A stretch of 64,000 nt of DNA from Bog-756 sp963833585 (GCA_963833585.1 CAWHYF010000005.1:1-64000), one strand, 5' to 3'. Positions 21,177 to 30,308 are shown, numbered from the stretch's first letter. A program made the numbers and translations. The notes: generated by a model from the letters alone, not told the origin.

Positions 21177-21611
21177 GTGAGCGCCCGGTCCTACCTCTCG
21201 ATCGGTGACGTCCTCACCCTCCTCCGCCAGGAGTTCCCGGACATCACCATCTCCAAGATCCGGTTCCTCGAGAGCCAGGGTCTGGTCAACCCGGAGCGCA
21301 CTCCCTCGGGCTACCGCAAGTTCTACGAGCACGACGTCGAGCGACTTCGGTGGGTGCTCCGCCAGCAGCGGGAGAACTTCCTGCCTCTGAAGGTCATCAA
21401 GGACCGGCTGGACGACGGCTCGGCCGAAACCCCGACCGCCACTGCCGCGGCCCGGGCTCCAGTGACCCGCGACCACGACCGAGCGACCACCGCGGTGGCG
21501 ATAGCAGCGACGAGGGTCGGCACGGGGATCCGGTCCTGGTGGGACAGAGGGTCGGCGCCGATGCCGAGAGCCGGACGCACGGCTCCGAGCCGACTGGAGA
21601 GGTTCCGCTGA
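21177..21611 (+). CDS. MerR-family regulator, N-terminal part (frameshifted gene)
   Basis: GTG 21177 opens a typical MerR winged-helix domain: YLSIGDVLTLLRQEFPDITISKIRFLESQGLV, then RTPSGYRKFYEHDVERLRWVLRQQ and LPLKVIKDRL. This is the DNA-binding half of the Rv1828-type regulator expected after garA. After about 21420 the frame runs into a low-complexity Ala/Thr stretch and stops at 21609-21611, while the C-terminal half continues in another frame. The span 21177-22531 is one base short of a multiple of three. This entry and the next are therefore almost certainly one gene with an apparent 1-nt deletion between about 21420 and 21611. The target promoters are unknown. Confidence 0.8.
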   Translation: MSARSYLSIGDVLTLLRQEFPDITISKIRFLESQGLVNPERTPSGYRKFYEHDVERLRWVLRQQRENFLPLKVIKDRLDDGSAETPTATAAARAPVTRDHDRATTAVAIAATRVGTGIRSWWDRGSAPMPRAGRTAPSRLERFR

Positions 21612-22531
21612 CTCTGGTGGGGGAGGGATCCATTCTGCGGGGAATCGGTTCCGCCGGCGACACCGGCCCCGACGAAGGCTCCTCCGACAGCTCGGCGGCG
21701 CGGGGACCGTCCGCCCCGTCGCGGTCCGGGGGCCGACCGCCTCCCCCCGCACAACGCCGGACCGCCGACCGGGCGCCGTTGCTCGAGCTGGTGGACGACG
21801 GCTCGACCACCGGGGGGCGGGTGCCATCGGAGTCAGCCAAGGACGCGGGCGGACCGGCCGCCGCCGGTGCCGCCGACGACCCGCCGGGTCGGGCCGGTGG
21901 CTCGCGGGGGACCGGCACCGAGCCACGACCCGCCACCGGGACCGCCGCCTCCGGCGGATCCACGACATCGTCCTCGACCCGCAAGGCCAAACCCACCAAC
22001 GCCGGTTCGGAGGCCGTCCCCGGGGAGTCACCGACGGCGCCGAAGAGCGGGGCCAAGGCGGCGAACCATCCGGCGAGCCAAGCGCCCCCGGCGGCCCCGG
22101 TTCAGGAGTCGGGCGCCGACAGGCCGTCGGAGCGGCGGCCGGCGGCCGGCGGTGTGAGCATGTCGGCCGAGGAGCTGGCGACGGCGTCCGGACTCGACGT
22201 GCTGGTGGTGCGGGAGCTGCAGGAGTACGGCTTGCTGGCGGCAGTCTCGGTGGCCGGGGTCGAGCACTTCGACGAGGAGGCCCTGACCGTGGCCACCGTG
22301 GCCGCCGGTTTCACCCGGTTCGGGATCGAGCCCCGCCACCTCCGCCTCTACAAGAACGCCGCCGAGCGGGAGGCCGGATTCGTGGAGCAGGTGGTCCTGC
22401 CCCTCGTCCGGCAGCGGAATCCCGAGGCCAGGGCCAGGGCCCACGAGACCGCTGAGGAGCTGACCCAGCTGGGCCAGCAGCTCCGCGGTTCACTGCTGCG
22501 CACCGCGCTCGGGAACCTCCTCAACGGCTGA
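21350..22531 (+). CDS. MerR-family regulator, linker and C-terminal part (frameshifted gene)
   Basis: This frame is open from before 21350, but coding-like composition begins only near 21500 (DSSDEGRHGDPVLVGQ). It encodes a ~200-residue Ser/Gly/Ala/Pro-rich linker and then the conserved C-terminal domain SAEELATASGLDVLVVRELQEYGLL, VEHFDEEALTVATVAAGFTRFGIEPRHLRLYKNAAEREAGFVEQVV and ending near LLNG. In Rv1828-type regulators this domain follows the MerR HTH in the same polypeptide. A free start at 22159 (MSAEELATA) is possible but has no clear Shine-Dalgarno site. The linker is much longer than in mycobacterial homologues. I read this as the second half of the preceding gene. Confidence 0.75.
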   Translation: MGAPPAAGELPASEGHQGPAGRRLGRNPDRHCRGPGSSDPRPRPSDHRGGDSSDEGRHGDPVLVGQRVGADAESRTHGSEPTGEVPLTLVGEGSILRGIGSAGDTGPDEGSSDSSAARGPSAPSRSGGRPPPPAQRRTADRAPLLELVDDGSTTGGRVPSESAKDAGGPAAAGAADDPPGRAGGSRGTGTEPRPATGTAASGGSTTSSSTRKAKPTNAGSEAVPGESPTAPKSGAKAANHPASQAPPAAPVQESGADRPSERRPAAGGVSMSAEELATASGLDVLVVRELQEYGLLAAVSVAGVEHFDEEALTVATVAAGFTRFGIEPRHLRLYKNAAEREAGFVEQVVLPLVRQRNPEARARAHETAEELTQLGQQLRGSLLRTALGNLLNG

Positions 22532-22597
22532 CTGACCGACTGGCCCGGACGACCACCGTCCTGGCCTGCCCCGATCGCACTTTCGATCCGCGGCGAG

Positions 22598-22603
22598 TAA
22601 GTT
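22598..22603 (+). promoter_or_regulatory. Leaderless -10 for DUF151 gene
   Basis: TAAGTT is 7 nt before ATG 22611; there is no Shine-Dalgarno site. Confidence 0.6.
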
Positions 22604-22610
22604 TGGCGGC

Positions 22611-23132
22611 ATGGTCGAAGTGCGGCTTCGGGCGGTGCGTGTGGACCTACAGTCGAACACGCCCGTACTGCTCCTGCAAGAGTCCGAGGGCCTGGGCCGG
22701 ACCTTGCCCATCTTCATCGGGGCCCCCGAGGCCACCGCCATCGCCTTCGCCCTGCAGGGGATGGACACCCCTCGGCCGATGACCCACGACCTCATCCGGG
22801 ATCTGCTCGACGCGCTCGGCGCCGACGTAATCCGGGTGGTCATCACCGAGCTGAAGACCGCCACCTACTTCGCCGAGATCGTGCTCCGCCACGGGGAGCA
22901 GGAGATCCCGGTTTCGTCCCGGCCCTCGGACGCGGTGGCGGTGGCGGTCCGGACCGGGGCGCCGCTCTTCGTCGCCGACGACCTGATGGACAGCGAGGGG
23001 ATCATGCTGGCGGTGGATGAGGAGGACGACGACGATGTCGACGACGAGGGTGACGGGTCCAATCCCGACGAGTTGGTGGGGGAGTTCCGCACCTTCCTCG
23101 ACTCCATCCGCCCCGAGGACTTCTCCTCCTGA
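22611..23132 (+). CDS. Bifunctional nuclease family protein (DUF151)
   Basis: The 173-residue protein matches the DUF151/bifunctional nuclease family (Rv1829 type). It has LPIFIGAPEATAIAFALQG, RPMTHDLIRDLLDALGADV and VSSRPSDAVAVAVRTGAPLFV, the family's signature segments. A plant member has reported RNase/DNase activity; the role in actinobacteria is unclear. A very acidic stretch (EEDDDDVDDEGDG) precedes the C-terminal helix. It completes the conserved gcvH-garA-merR-DUF151 block. Its TGA stop (23130-23132) is part of the first unit of a 17-bp tandem repeat that continues downstream. Confidence 0.9.
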   Translation: MVEVRLRAVRVDLQSNTPVLLLQESEGLGRTLPIFIGAPEATAIAFALQGMDTPRPMTHDLIRDLLDALGADVIRVVITELKTATYFAEIVLRHGEQEIPVSSRPSDAVAVAVRTGAPLFVADDLMDSEGIMLAVDEEDDDDVDDEGDGSNPDELVGEFRTFLDSIRPEDFSS

Positions 23133-23230
23133 AGCACAGCTCCTCCACAAGAAGAGCCACTTCTGAAGCACAGCCACTCCTGAAGCACAGCCACTCCTGA
23201 AGCACAGCCACTCCTGAAGCACAGCTCACT
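23126..23230. repeat. 17-bp tandem repeat at the DUF151 gene end
   Basis: CCACTCCTGAAGCACAG repeats with TGAAGC at 23164, 23181, 23198 and 23215. A related copy, CTCCTGAAGCACAGC, spans the DUF151 stop codon at 23130. The last 15 coding bases and the stop thus look like the seed of the array. Confidence 0.9.
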
Positions 23231-23402
23231 CCTGAGTAGGCGGTACCCCGGTCGGTTTCGGTCCCGGGTCCCTGTCCGCGGGACCGGACCGGGCCATACT
23301 GGCGCGGTGACCCGAGGTGGGTCCGGGTTCGAGCAGGCGGCCGCGCCGGTGACCGAGCGGGCCGTACCGGTGGTCGAGCCAGTCGAGGACGGTCAGGTGA
23401 GG

Positions 23403-24074
23403 ATGGCACGGTCGAAGAGGTCCACGCCGGTGACCGTGACGGTCGTCGGCCTGTTGCTCGGCGGGGCCCTGGTCGGGGCGTGTTCGTCGAATTCCGCCTC
23501 GCCGACCACCACGGCCGTCCCGGCATCCACCGGGGGGTCGACCACCACCCGGGCGGGTCCGACCACTCCGACCTCGAAGCCCGGCGGGGGCTCCACGACG
23601 ACGGTCGCCGCCGGTCCGGTCCGCTGTGCCACGGCGGAGTTGACCGGGTCGGTGAGCGGTACCAGCGGCGCCGCCGGGACCATCCAGGCCACCGTGGCGC
23701 TGAAGAGCACGGCGACGACTCCGTGCATCCTGGGCGGCTATCCGGGGCTCCAGATGCTCGCAGCTTCGGGCGGCGCCCTCCCCACCACGGTCGTGCGCAA
23801 GGGGAGCTACAGCTTCACGTCGATGGCCCCGACCACGGTGACCCTCGCCCCGGGCCAGTCCGCCTACTTCAACCTCGGCTACTCCGACGTGCCGGTGGGG
23901 TCGGAGACCAGCTGCCCGACCTCGGCGTCCGTCCAGGTGACCCCCCCCAACGCCGTCGACCACCTGGTACTGACGGCCGCCTTCGCCCCCTGTGGGGGCG
24001 GGACGTTGGTGGTGTCACCCGTGTTCCTGGCCACCGGCGCCAACAGCCAGACCACGGCGCCCCCCGTGGGCTGA
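23403..24074 (+). CDS. DUF4232-type lipoprotein
   Basis: The 223-residue protein starts with a lipoprotein signal peptide (TVTVVGLLLGGALVGAC, lipobox LVGAC). A Thr/Ser/Gly linker follows, then a domain of the DUF4232 type: CATAELTGSVSG, AGTIQATVALKSTATTPCILGGYPG, and C-terminal conserved cysteines (ETSCPTSASVQV, FAPCGGGTLVVSP). Such proteins are extracytoplasmic and of unknown function, common in actinobacteria. ATG 23403 has GTGAGG directly before it and opens the signal peptide. The frame extends upstream to GTG 23307, which sits 6 nt after CATACT (23295-23300), so transcription probably begins there. A start at 23307 would put 32 residues before the signal peptide and is less likely. Confidence 0.82.
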   Translation: MARSKRSTPVTVTVVGLLLGGALVGACSSNSASPTTTAVPASTGGSTTTRAGPTTPTSKPGGGSTTTVAAGPVRCATAELTGSVSGTSGAAGTIQATVALKSTATTPCILGGYPGLQMLAASGGALPTTVVRKGSYSFTSMAPTTVTLAPGQSAYFNLGYSDVPVGSETSCPTSASVQVTPPNAVDHLVLTAAFAPCGGGTLVVSPVFLATGANSQTTAPPVG

Positions 24075-24139
24075 GGGGCCTCGACCCCAGACGACCCCGG
24101 TCCGGGTGGGGCGGGCCAGCCGGGCCGGCCCCCGGTGCC

Positions 24140-24166
24140 GTGACCGTGACGGCCGTCACCGGTCAC
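24140..24166. terminator. Bidirectional terminator hairpin
   Basis: GTGACCGTGACGG (24140-24152) pairs with CCGTCAC and GGTCAC (24153-24159, 24161-24166), 13 bp with one bulged C and a minimal loop. It lies between the convergent DUF4232 lipoprotein and MDR reductase genes. Confidence 0.7.
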
Positions 24167-24178
24167 CCGGCCGCCGCC

Positions 24179-25280
24179 TCAGGGACCGACCGGTCCGGGC
24201 CGCACCAGCGTCCGACCTCGGGCGCCGCCGGACCGTACCCGCTCGAGCACCGCCCGCAGACCGTCGAGGCCCACTTCCTCCCGCACCATCGCCTCCACCA
24301 GGGCCGGCGGGAAGTCCGTGGCCACCCGGTCCCACACCCGCCGCCGCTCGTCGATCGGGGTGAGGACGCTGTCCACGCCGATCAGCGTGGCATCCCGGAC
24401 GATGAAGGGAAAGACGGTGGTCTCGAGGGTGTTTCCGCCGGTCAGACCACTGGCCGCGACGGCGGCGCCGTAGCGGAGGCTCCGGAGGACGGCCGCCAGG
24501 GTCGGGCCGCCGACGCAGTCCACGGCACCGGCCCAGCGCTCGGGGCCCAAGGTACGGCCGGTCGGCTCGAGCAGCTCGCCCCGGTCGATCACCTGGGAAG
24601 CCCCGAGCCCGGTGAGATAGGCGGTCTCGGCGGCCTTGCCGGTGCTGGCCACCACCTCGTACCCGCGGGTGGCGAGCAGGGCCAGGGCCATGCTGCCCAC
24701 TCCGCCGGTGGCCCCGGTCACCAGGACCGGTCCGTCGCCGGGACGCAGACCTCGCTGCTCGAGCCGGTGCACCGAGAGTGCGGCGGTGAAGCCGGCGGTG
24801 CCGATGGTGGCGGCCTGCCGGGGAGTGAGTCCCGTCGGGGAGGGGGACCACCCAGCCGGCCGGAACCCGGGCCAACTGGGAGAACCCCCCGTGGTGGGCC
24901 ACACCGAGGTCGTAGCCGTGGACGATGACCGGCCGACCGGGTCGGATCGAGGCATCGGCCGAGGCCAGGACCGTGCCCACCAGATCGACCCCGGGGATCA
25001 GCGGGTCGATGCGGGCCACCCGGTTGCCGGGCGTGAGGACCATGCCGTCCTTGAAGTTGACGGCCGACCAGTCGACGGCGATGTCCACCGCCTCGTCGGA
25101 GAGGTCATCGGGCGTGAGCCGCCGGACCTCCGCCTCGACGCCGTCTCCCCTCTCGCCGGCCCGGGACACCACGAAGGCCTCGAACGACGCCGGGAGCGCC
25201 GGATCGCTCCCGGCGTCCCGGGGCCTCCCGGTCGGCCGGTCGACCGGGTCGGGCGGGCTGGGTGAGGACGTGGCAGGCAT
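24179..25280 (-). CDS. MDR-family zinc-free oxidoreductase, YhdH/AcuI type (frameshifted)
   Basis: The N-terminal half (from ATG 25280) has the GroES-like fold of YhdH/AcuI enzymes: VDWSAVNFKDGMVLTPGNRVARIDPLIPGVDLVG. The C-terminal half has the Rossmann part GPVLVTGATGGVGSMALALLATRGYEVVASTGK and SGLTGGNTLETTVFPFI. These are NADPH-dependent reductases such as acryloyl-CoA reductase. The halves are in different frames. Removing the T at 24830 (plus strand) fuses them as VPLPDGLTPRQAATIGTAGFTAALS, the expected family sequence. Total length is one base over a multiple of three, so this is a single 1-nt insertion. The start is leaderless (TACGGT 7 nt before ATG). A ~40-residue N-terminal extension is extra. 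Confidence 0.8.
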
Positions 25281-25286
25281 CGGGGC

Positions 25287-25293
25287 TACCGTA
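25287..25293. promoter_or_regulatory. Overlapping divergent -10 elements
   Basis: TACCGTA serves both strands. On plus, TACCGT (25287-25292) lies 9 nt before ATG 25302 of the S9 peptidase. On minus, TACGGT (25293-25288) lies 7 nt before ATG 25280 of the MDR reductase. The whole intergenic gap is 21 bp. Confidence 0.55.
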
Positions 25294-25301
25294 CTGACTC
25301 C

Positions 25302-27411
25302 ATGAGCGGTGAGCGCCCGACAGCCGACCGAGGGCCACTCCAAGGTGGGGCGCGTCCGGCCTTCGGCTGGTGGCCCTCACCGTGGTCGGCGGCGCTGGCC
25401 GCAGCCGGCAAGGTGAGCCGGAGCGACCTGCAGGCGGACGGCGGCTCGGTGTACTGGTGCGAGAGCCGACCGGGCGACGGCGGCAGACAGGTGGTGGTGG
25501 CGGGCGCGACCCGGGTCCCGCCCGGTGGATGTCTCGCCCCCCGGTGTCAGCGTCAGGAGCCGGGTGCACGAGTACGGCGGTGGCAGCGCCACGGTCCACG
25601 ACGGCGTGCTGTACTACGTGGACCAGTCCGACCAGCAGTGGTACCGCGGCGATGGGGACGGCACGGTCCGGGCCTTGACCGCGGTGCCGACGGCCGGGAC
25701 GGGAGCGACCCCGGAGTCCCCGGTCTCCGACCGGGAGGCACGGCCCGATCCGGACCGGCCCGTCGTCGGCCCGGCCTCGCGCTATGCCGACGGACGGGTG
25801 ACGCCATCGGGGGCGTGGCTCCTCTCGGTCGAGGAACGCCACGGCGACGGTCGCACCGACCACCGGATGGTGGCGCTGCCGCTCCGCAGCACGGGTGACC
25901 CACCCGGCGAGGCGGCGTCGCTGGTCGAGGACCGGGACTTCGTGGCCGCCCCCCGCCCCTCCCCGGACGGCCGCTGGGTGGCCTGGGTCTGCTGGGACCA
26001 CCCCTCCATGCCCTGGGAACGGTCGGAACTGTGGTTGGCCCGCCTGGAGGAGGGGTCCGGCACCGTCCGGCTGAGTGACCGGAGGCGGGTGGCCGGTGGC
26101 GGTGACGTCTCGGTGGGCCAGCCCCGCTGGGGGCCGGACGGCAGCCTCCTGTTCGTGGACGACCGGACCGGCTGGTGGATGCCGTATCGCCTGTCGGCGG
26201 AGATGGTGGGCCGCGACGAGACCGAACCCCAGCCCGTGGCCGATCTGGACGCCGAGTTCCACGCCCCCGACTGGGTCCTCGGGCAGTCGACCATGGCCCA
26301 CCGCCGCGACGGCTCCCTGGTCTGCCGGATGCACCGGGACGGCCGCGACCAGGTGGTCCGATTCTGCCCCCCCGATCAGCCCTCAGCCTCCGGGTTGCCG
26401 TGGGCGATGCAGGTGATCGAGCAGCCCTGTGTAGCCATCGCCGGTCTGGTCGTCGTCGCCGAACCTCACGACGAACGCCTCTATGTGCTGGGCTCCACCC
26501 CGACCGAGGCCCAGGCGGTCTTCGAGATCCCCTGGTCGGGCCAGGGCCGGCCCCGGCGGATCAGTGCCGCCCCGGAGCCACCCCTGCCCGGTGGTGCGGT
26601 TGCCGAGGCCATCCCGTTCACCGCCGCCACCGCCGAGGGTGCCATCCCCGGACTGTTCTACGCCCCGGCCGGATCCCCGGGGGGTTCCCCCGGCCCGCCG
26701 CCCCTGGTGGTCTTCTGCCACGGCGGGCCGACCTCGGAGGCGCAGGGGGGCCTGGATCCGGTGGTGCAGTACTTCACCAGCCGGGGACTTGCCGTCGCCG
26801 CGGTCAACTACCGGGGGAGCTCCGGCTGTGGGCGGGCCTTCCGCCGGCGCCTGGACGGGCTCTGGGGGGTGGCCGATGTCGACGACTGCATCCGCTTCGC
26901 CTCGGCCCTGGTGGAGGCCGGGCTGGCCGACGGGGACCGCATGGCCATCCGGGGAACCAGCGCCGGCGGTCTGACCGCACTCGGGGCCCTGATCCGGGCC
27001 GACGTGTTCGCCGGGGCCGCGGCCTGGTACGGGGTGACCGATCTGGAGGCATTGGCTGCCGACACCCACGACTTCGAGTCGCACTACGTGGACTCGCTGA
27101 TCGGCCCGTGGCCGGAGGCCCGAGCCACCTACCGGTCGAGGTCGCCGATCCACCTCGCCGACCAGGTCAACGGGTCAGTCCTCCTCCTCCAGGGGGTGGA
27201 GGACCCGGTGGTCCCGGCTGACCAGTCCGAACGGTTCGCCGCCACGCTCGCCGACCGGGGAGTGCCGTGTCGCCTGGTGCTGTTCGAGGGGGAGTCCCAT
27301 GGATTCCGCCAGGCCGCCACCATCGAGGCCAGCCTCCGCGCCGAACTGGAGTTCTACCGTTCGCTGTTCTACCCCCAACCAGCGGCGGACCCGGCCGCTG
27401 CCCACTCCTGA
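25302..27411 (+). CDS. S9 family prolyl-oligopeptidase-like peptidase (frameshifted)
   Basis: The N-terminal ~70 residues (FGWWPSPWSAALAAAGKVSRSDLQ, VYWCESRPGDGGRQVVV) are in one frame. The remaining ~630 residues, from VDVSPPGVSVRSRVHEYGGG onward, are in the next. The frames meet near 25500-25525, and the total length has one base too many, so this is an apparent 1-nt insertion. The middle is a WD/Kelch-like propeller (APRPSPDGRWVAWVCWD). The C-terminal alpha/beta-hydrolase holds the catalytic triad: Ser in GTSAGG, Asp in GVEDPVVP and His in GESHGF. VVFCHGGPTSEAQGGLDPVVQYF is a family hallmark. It would cleave oligopeptides in the cytoplasm; no signal peptide is seen. Without the shift it would be about 702 residues, normal for the family. 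Confidence 0.83.
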
Positions 27412-27558
27412 CCGCCGGGGGGGACGCCGGGGGGTTCGAGCGGTGATCCCGGAGACCGACCGGACCAGGGAGCCGACCGTCCGGCAACGGGCCGTGCGGC
27501 GGTGGGGGACCGCCCGAATCCGTACCTGTCGTCGGGGGCCCCGGTGGTACTCTCGACC

Positions 27559-29076
27559 GTGCTGAGCGACCGCTTGCGGAGGCACCGGAGGGGGTTGTCA
27601 GCCGGTGGCGGTACCCGGTGGGGGGGGTATCCGAAGTGGGCCCGGCGGTCGTTGAGGGCCCTGGCGGGCCTGTCCCCCGAGGGGCGGGACGCCTTCCTCT
27701 ACACCTGCTCGGCGATCTTCGCCGGCACCACTGGGTTCGCCGTCGGCATCCCCCTGTACCGGCAGTGGGGCCAGATGGCCGTCGGGCCCTATGCGGCGGC
27801 GGCGTTGATCATGGCCGTGGTGGCGGTCCGGGTGGCCCGTACGCCCCGGGGGCGGGCCGTGCCCGGCCCCGTGGCGGTCGCCACCGTCGCGGCCAGCCCC
27901 CCCAGCGACCCCACCGGGGGTCGCTCCGGCTCAGTCGCCGCGCCCGGCGCCGTCGCCAGCCGGCCGGTTCCTGCTGGGCGGTCGTCGACCGGCGACCCTC
28001 GATGGCGCGTCGCCCGGGTGGCCGCCTTCGGGATCGTGCTGTTCGGAGCCACCATCGTCCCGCTGGGTCTGGAGGTGGTCTGGCGCTCGGAGGGCGATGC
28101 CGCCCTGCACGTCCAGCCCGAGGTGGTGGTGGTGGAGCAAGCGGGGGACCGGGCCGCCCACGGCCAGGATCCCTACCGGGTGGTGGACCGGAACGGTCAC
28201 ATCCTCATCCATCAGCACACCGAGCCGACCTATGAGCTGTACTACCCCTACCTGCCGGGAATGGTGGTGTTCGGCTTCTCGACGGGCAGCGACGTCGAAG
28301 CCCGACTGACGGATGCCCGCATCCAGTTCCTGCTGTTCACCACCCTGGTGGCCCTGTTGGCATTGAGCCGGCTGCGGCCGCCCACGGACGCCAGGGTACG
28401 GGCGCTCGAAGTCCTGACCGTGCTGCCCACCGCGGCGCTGCCCCTGGCCACCGGGGGGGACGACATGCCGGTCGTGGCGCTGATGCTGTTGGGCCTGGTG
28501 GCCCTGCAACGGCGACGACCCCTGCTGGCCGGTCTGGCCTTGGGCGCCGCATCGTCCCTCAAGTTCACGGCGTGGCCGCTCGCCCTCATCGCGCTGTGGG
28601 CGGCCTCGGACGTCCGTGATCGCCGCGCCCTGGGACGGTACGCCTTGGGCGTGCTTGCCGTGATGGCCCCGGTCGTCCTGCCGGTGGCGCTGCGCAATCC
28701 GTCAGCGTTCGTGGACAACGTGATCCGGTTCCCCCTCGGGCTGGCCGGCGTGTCCTCGCCGGCGGCCAGCGCACTGCCGGGTCACATCCTGGTGGCGATC
28801 CTGCCCGGGATCCACCGGGCCTATGTGGCCGCGGTGGTGACCCTGGGGGGTGCCGCGCTGGTCTGGCGGCTGTGGAAGCGACCGCCCCGGGACGCCGCTC
28901 AGGCTGCCAACCTGGCCGGGTGGGTGATGTTGATCGCGCTCCTGTTGGCTCCGGCCACCCGCGTGGGCTACCTGCTCTACCCGATCAACCTGTTCGTCTG
29001 GGCCTGGATGCTGCGACGGGCCGAGGATCCGGTAGGACGCCCTCCGGGTGGTACCCGATCAGTTCTCGTCGGGTAG
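27559..29076 (+). CDS. Polytopic membrane glycosyltransferase-like protein (GT87/DUF2029 type)
   Basis: The ~505-residue protein has about ten hydrophobic helices and a periplasmic-loop motif typical of GT-C mannosyltransferases of the GT87/DUF2029 group: AAHGQDPYRVVDRNGH, YELYYPYLPGMVVFG, then DARIQFLLFTTLVALL. The segment GGDDMPVVALMLLGLVALQRRRPLLAGLALGAASSLKFTAWPL is also characteristic. Such enzymes use polyprenyl-linked sugars on the outer membrane face; the substrate here is unknown. GTG 27559 is preferred because TACTCT (27548-27553) lies 5 nt before it; the frame is open to GTG 27502. Its 3' end overlaps the convergent gene by 18 bp. Confidence 0.72.
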   Translation: MLSDRLRRHRRGLSAGGGTRWGGYPKWARRSLRALAGLSPEGRDAFLYTCSAIFAGTTGFAVGIPLYRQWGQMAVGPYAAAALIMAVVAVRVARTPRGRAVPGPVAVATVAASPPSDPTGGRSGSVAAPGAVASRPVPAGRSSTGDPRWRVARVAAFGIVLFGATIVPLGLEVVWRSEGDAALHVQPEVVVVEQAGDRAAHGQDPYRVVDRNGHILIHQHTEPTYELYYPYLPGMVVFGFSTGSDVEARLTDARIQFLLFTTLVALLALSRLRPPTDARVRALEVLTVLPTAALPLATGGDDMPVVALMLLGLVALQRRRPLLAGLALGAASSLKFTAWPLALIALWAASDVRDRRALGRYALGVLAVMAPVVLPVALRNPSAFVDNVIRFPLGLAGVSSPAASALPGHILVAILPGIHRAYVAAVVTLGGAALVWRLWKRPPRDAAQAANLAGWVMLIALLLAPATRVGYLLYPINLFVWAWMLRRAEDPVGRPPGGTRSVLVG

Positions 29077-29724
29077 CTCGAACAGCTCCAGCGAGAAGGT
29101 TGTGGTCCCGGTCGGGGTGGTGGGGGACACCGTGGCACCGACCTCCCAGTAGAAGCTGTCGCCGCTGCCTTTCTTGAACAGGACGACCGTCCCCGGGTGA
29201 TCGGGCGCCGGGCTCCCGTTGTCGATGTCCTTCCAGCCCAGTCGGGGGAGGAGGGTGCGGTAGAGGTCGGCGACCTGATCGTCGGAGAGCCCGGTCCGGA
29301 AGACCACGGTCCGATCGAACTGTCCGGCGCCCTGGTCGGCGTTGACGGTCCGGGTGACCGCACTGCCGGACGGGACCGCCAGGTTGCCGAGGATGTCGGC
29401 CGGCGGTTCGCCCGCCGAGACGATGGACTTCATGGCCGTGGCCGCCGGGGTGAGGGGGACCGACGTCCCGTCGGGGATGGTGATCCGGTGGATGGACAAC
29501 GTGGTGTCGCTCCCCGACACCAGCGCGGAGGCCACCACTCCGACCACCACGATGAAGACGGCGATGCCCAGCACCACCAGGGCCGGCCCCCGGATCGACA
29601 TGGGCTGGTAGAGCCGGTGCTCCGGATCGACGGTGGTGGCCTCGTCCCGGGGACCCGAGGCTCCGGCATCCGGTGTCCCGGGGTCCGGGTCAGGGGCATC
29701 GGGCGCCGGGGAAGGAGTGGACAT
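29059..29724 (-). CDS. Single-pass membrane protein of unknown function
   Basis: The 221-residue protein has an acidic, Pro-rich cytoplasmic N-terminus and one membrane helix (residues 46-70). The ~150-residue extracytoplasmic part contains TVNADQGAGQFDRTVVFRTGLSDDQVADLYRTLLPRLGWKDID and a beta-rich end. I do not recognise the family. The pattern of a short helix-loop-helix plus beta strands resembles small actinobacterial sensor-type membrane proteins, but no motif supports a function. TAGCAT lies 9 nt upstream of ATG 29724. It is convergent with, and overlaps by 18 bp, the GT87-like gene. Confidence 0.7.
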   Translation of the reverse strand: MSTPSPAPDAPDPDPGTPDAGASGPRDEATTVDPEHRLYQPMSIRGPALVVLGIAVFIVVVGVVASALVSGSDTTLSIHRITIPDGTSVPLTPAATAMKSIVSAGEPPADILGNLAVPSGSAVTRTVNADQGAGQFDRTVVFRTGLSDDQVADLYRTLLPRLGWKDIDNGSPAPDHPGTVVLFKKGSGDSFYWEVGATVSPTTPTGTTTFSLELFELPDEN

Positions 29725-29846
29725 GGCACCGCCATGCTACGGCCTGGCCTGGGTCGTCCCCGGTCGGTCCGACGGTGGACGGGTCCCGACCGGATGGCCA
29801 CCTGGGGGGCCGGGCCGGCCCCGGCGCCGACCCCGGCCAGGCGGAC

Positions 29847-30308
29847 TCAGGTCGGGGTCGGTGGGGAGCTCTCCAGCGGCAGGCCGCTGGCGGATCGGCT
29901 GCTCACCGACCGGCGGCCCACGGGTGGAACGTCGAGGGCGGAGGCCGCCCGGGTGGACACCACGGCCGCCCCGACGGTGATGGCGAGAATGCTCCAGCGG
30001 CTGCGGTGGGGGAGGGACCCGAAGGCCAGCGCGGTGGCCAGCGCGTCCACGGCGTCGGCCGTCCCACCGAGCGCCACCCACGGCCGGCCTTCGGCGTCGG
30101 AGACTCCGAGGGCCCGGAGGGTCCCGATCCCGAGGGCGAGGTCGCGTCCGCCCATGGTGCGGGCGAGAAGGCGACTGGCCGAACTGCCGGCGTCGGCGCC
30201 GATCCAGGGGCGAGCCGTGAGGGTGGGGGCCACGATGGCGCCCAAGCCGATGGCGACCCGACCCCAGGCGACGCATCGGGCCAGCGGGCGGGCCAGGGCG
30301 GTGTCCAT
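29847..30308 (-). CDS. Small membrane protein (DUF4267-like)
   Basis: The 153-residue protein starts MDTALARPLARCVAWGRVAIGLGAIVAP and contains LARTMGGRDLALGIGTLRAL and GTADAVDALATALAFGSLP. These features (a GRDLALGIG box and three to four hydrophobic helices) are like DUF4267 and related small membrane proteins of unknown function. TAACTT (30315-30320) lies 6 nt before the ATG, indicating a leaderless transcript. The C-terminal ~25 residues are Ser/Pro-rich and unconserved in appearance. Confidence 0.7.
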   Translation of the reverse strand: MDTALARPLARCVAWGRVAIGLGAIVAPTLTARPWIGADAGSSASRLLARTMGGRDLALGIGTLRALGVSDAEGRPWVALGGTADAVDALATALAFGSLPHRSRWSILAITVGAAVVSTRAASALDVPPVGRRSVSSRSASGLPLESSPPTPT

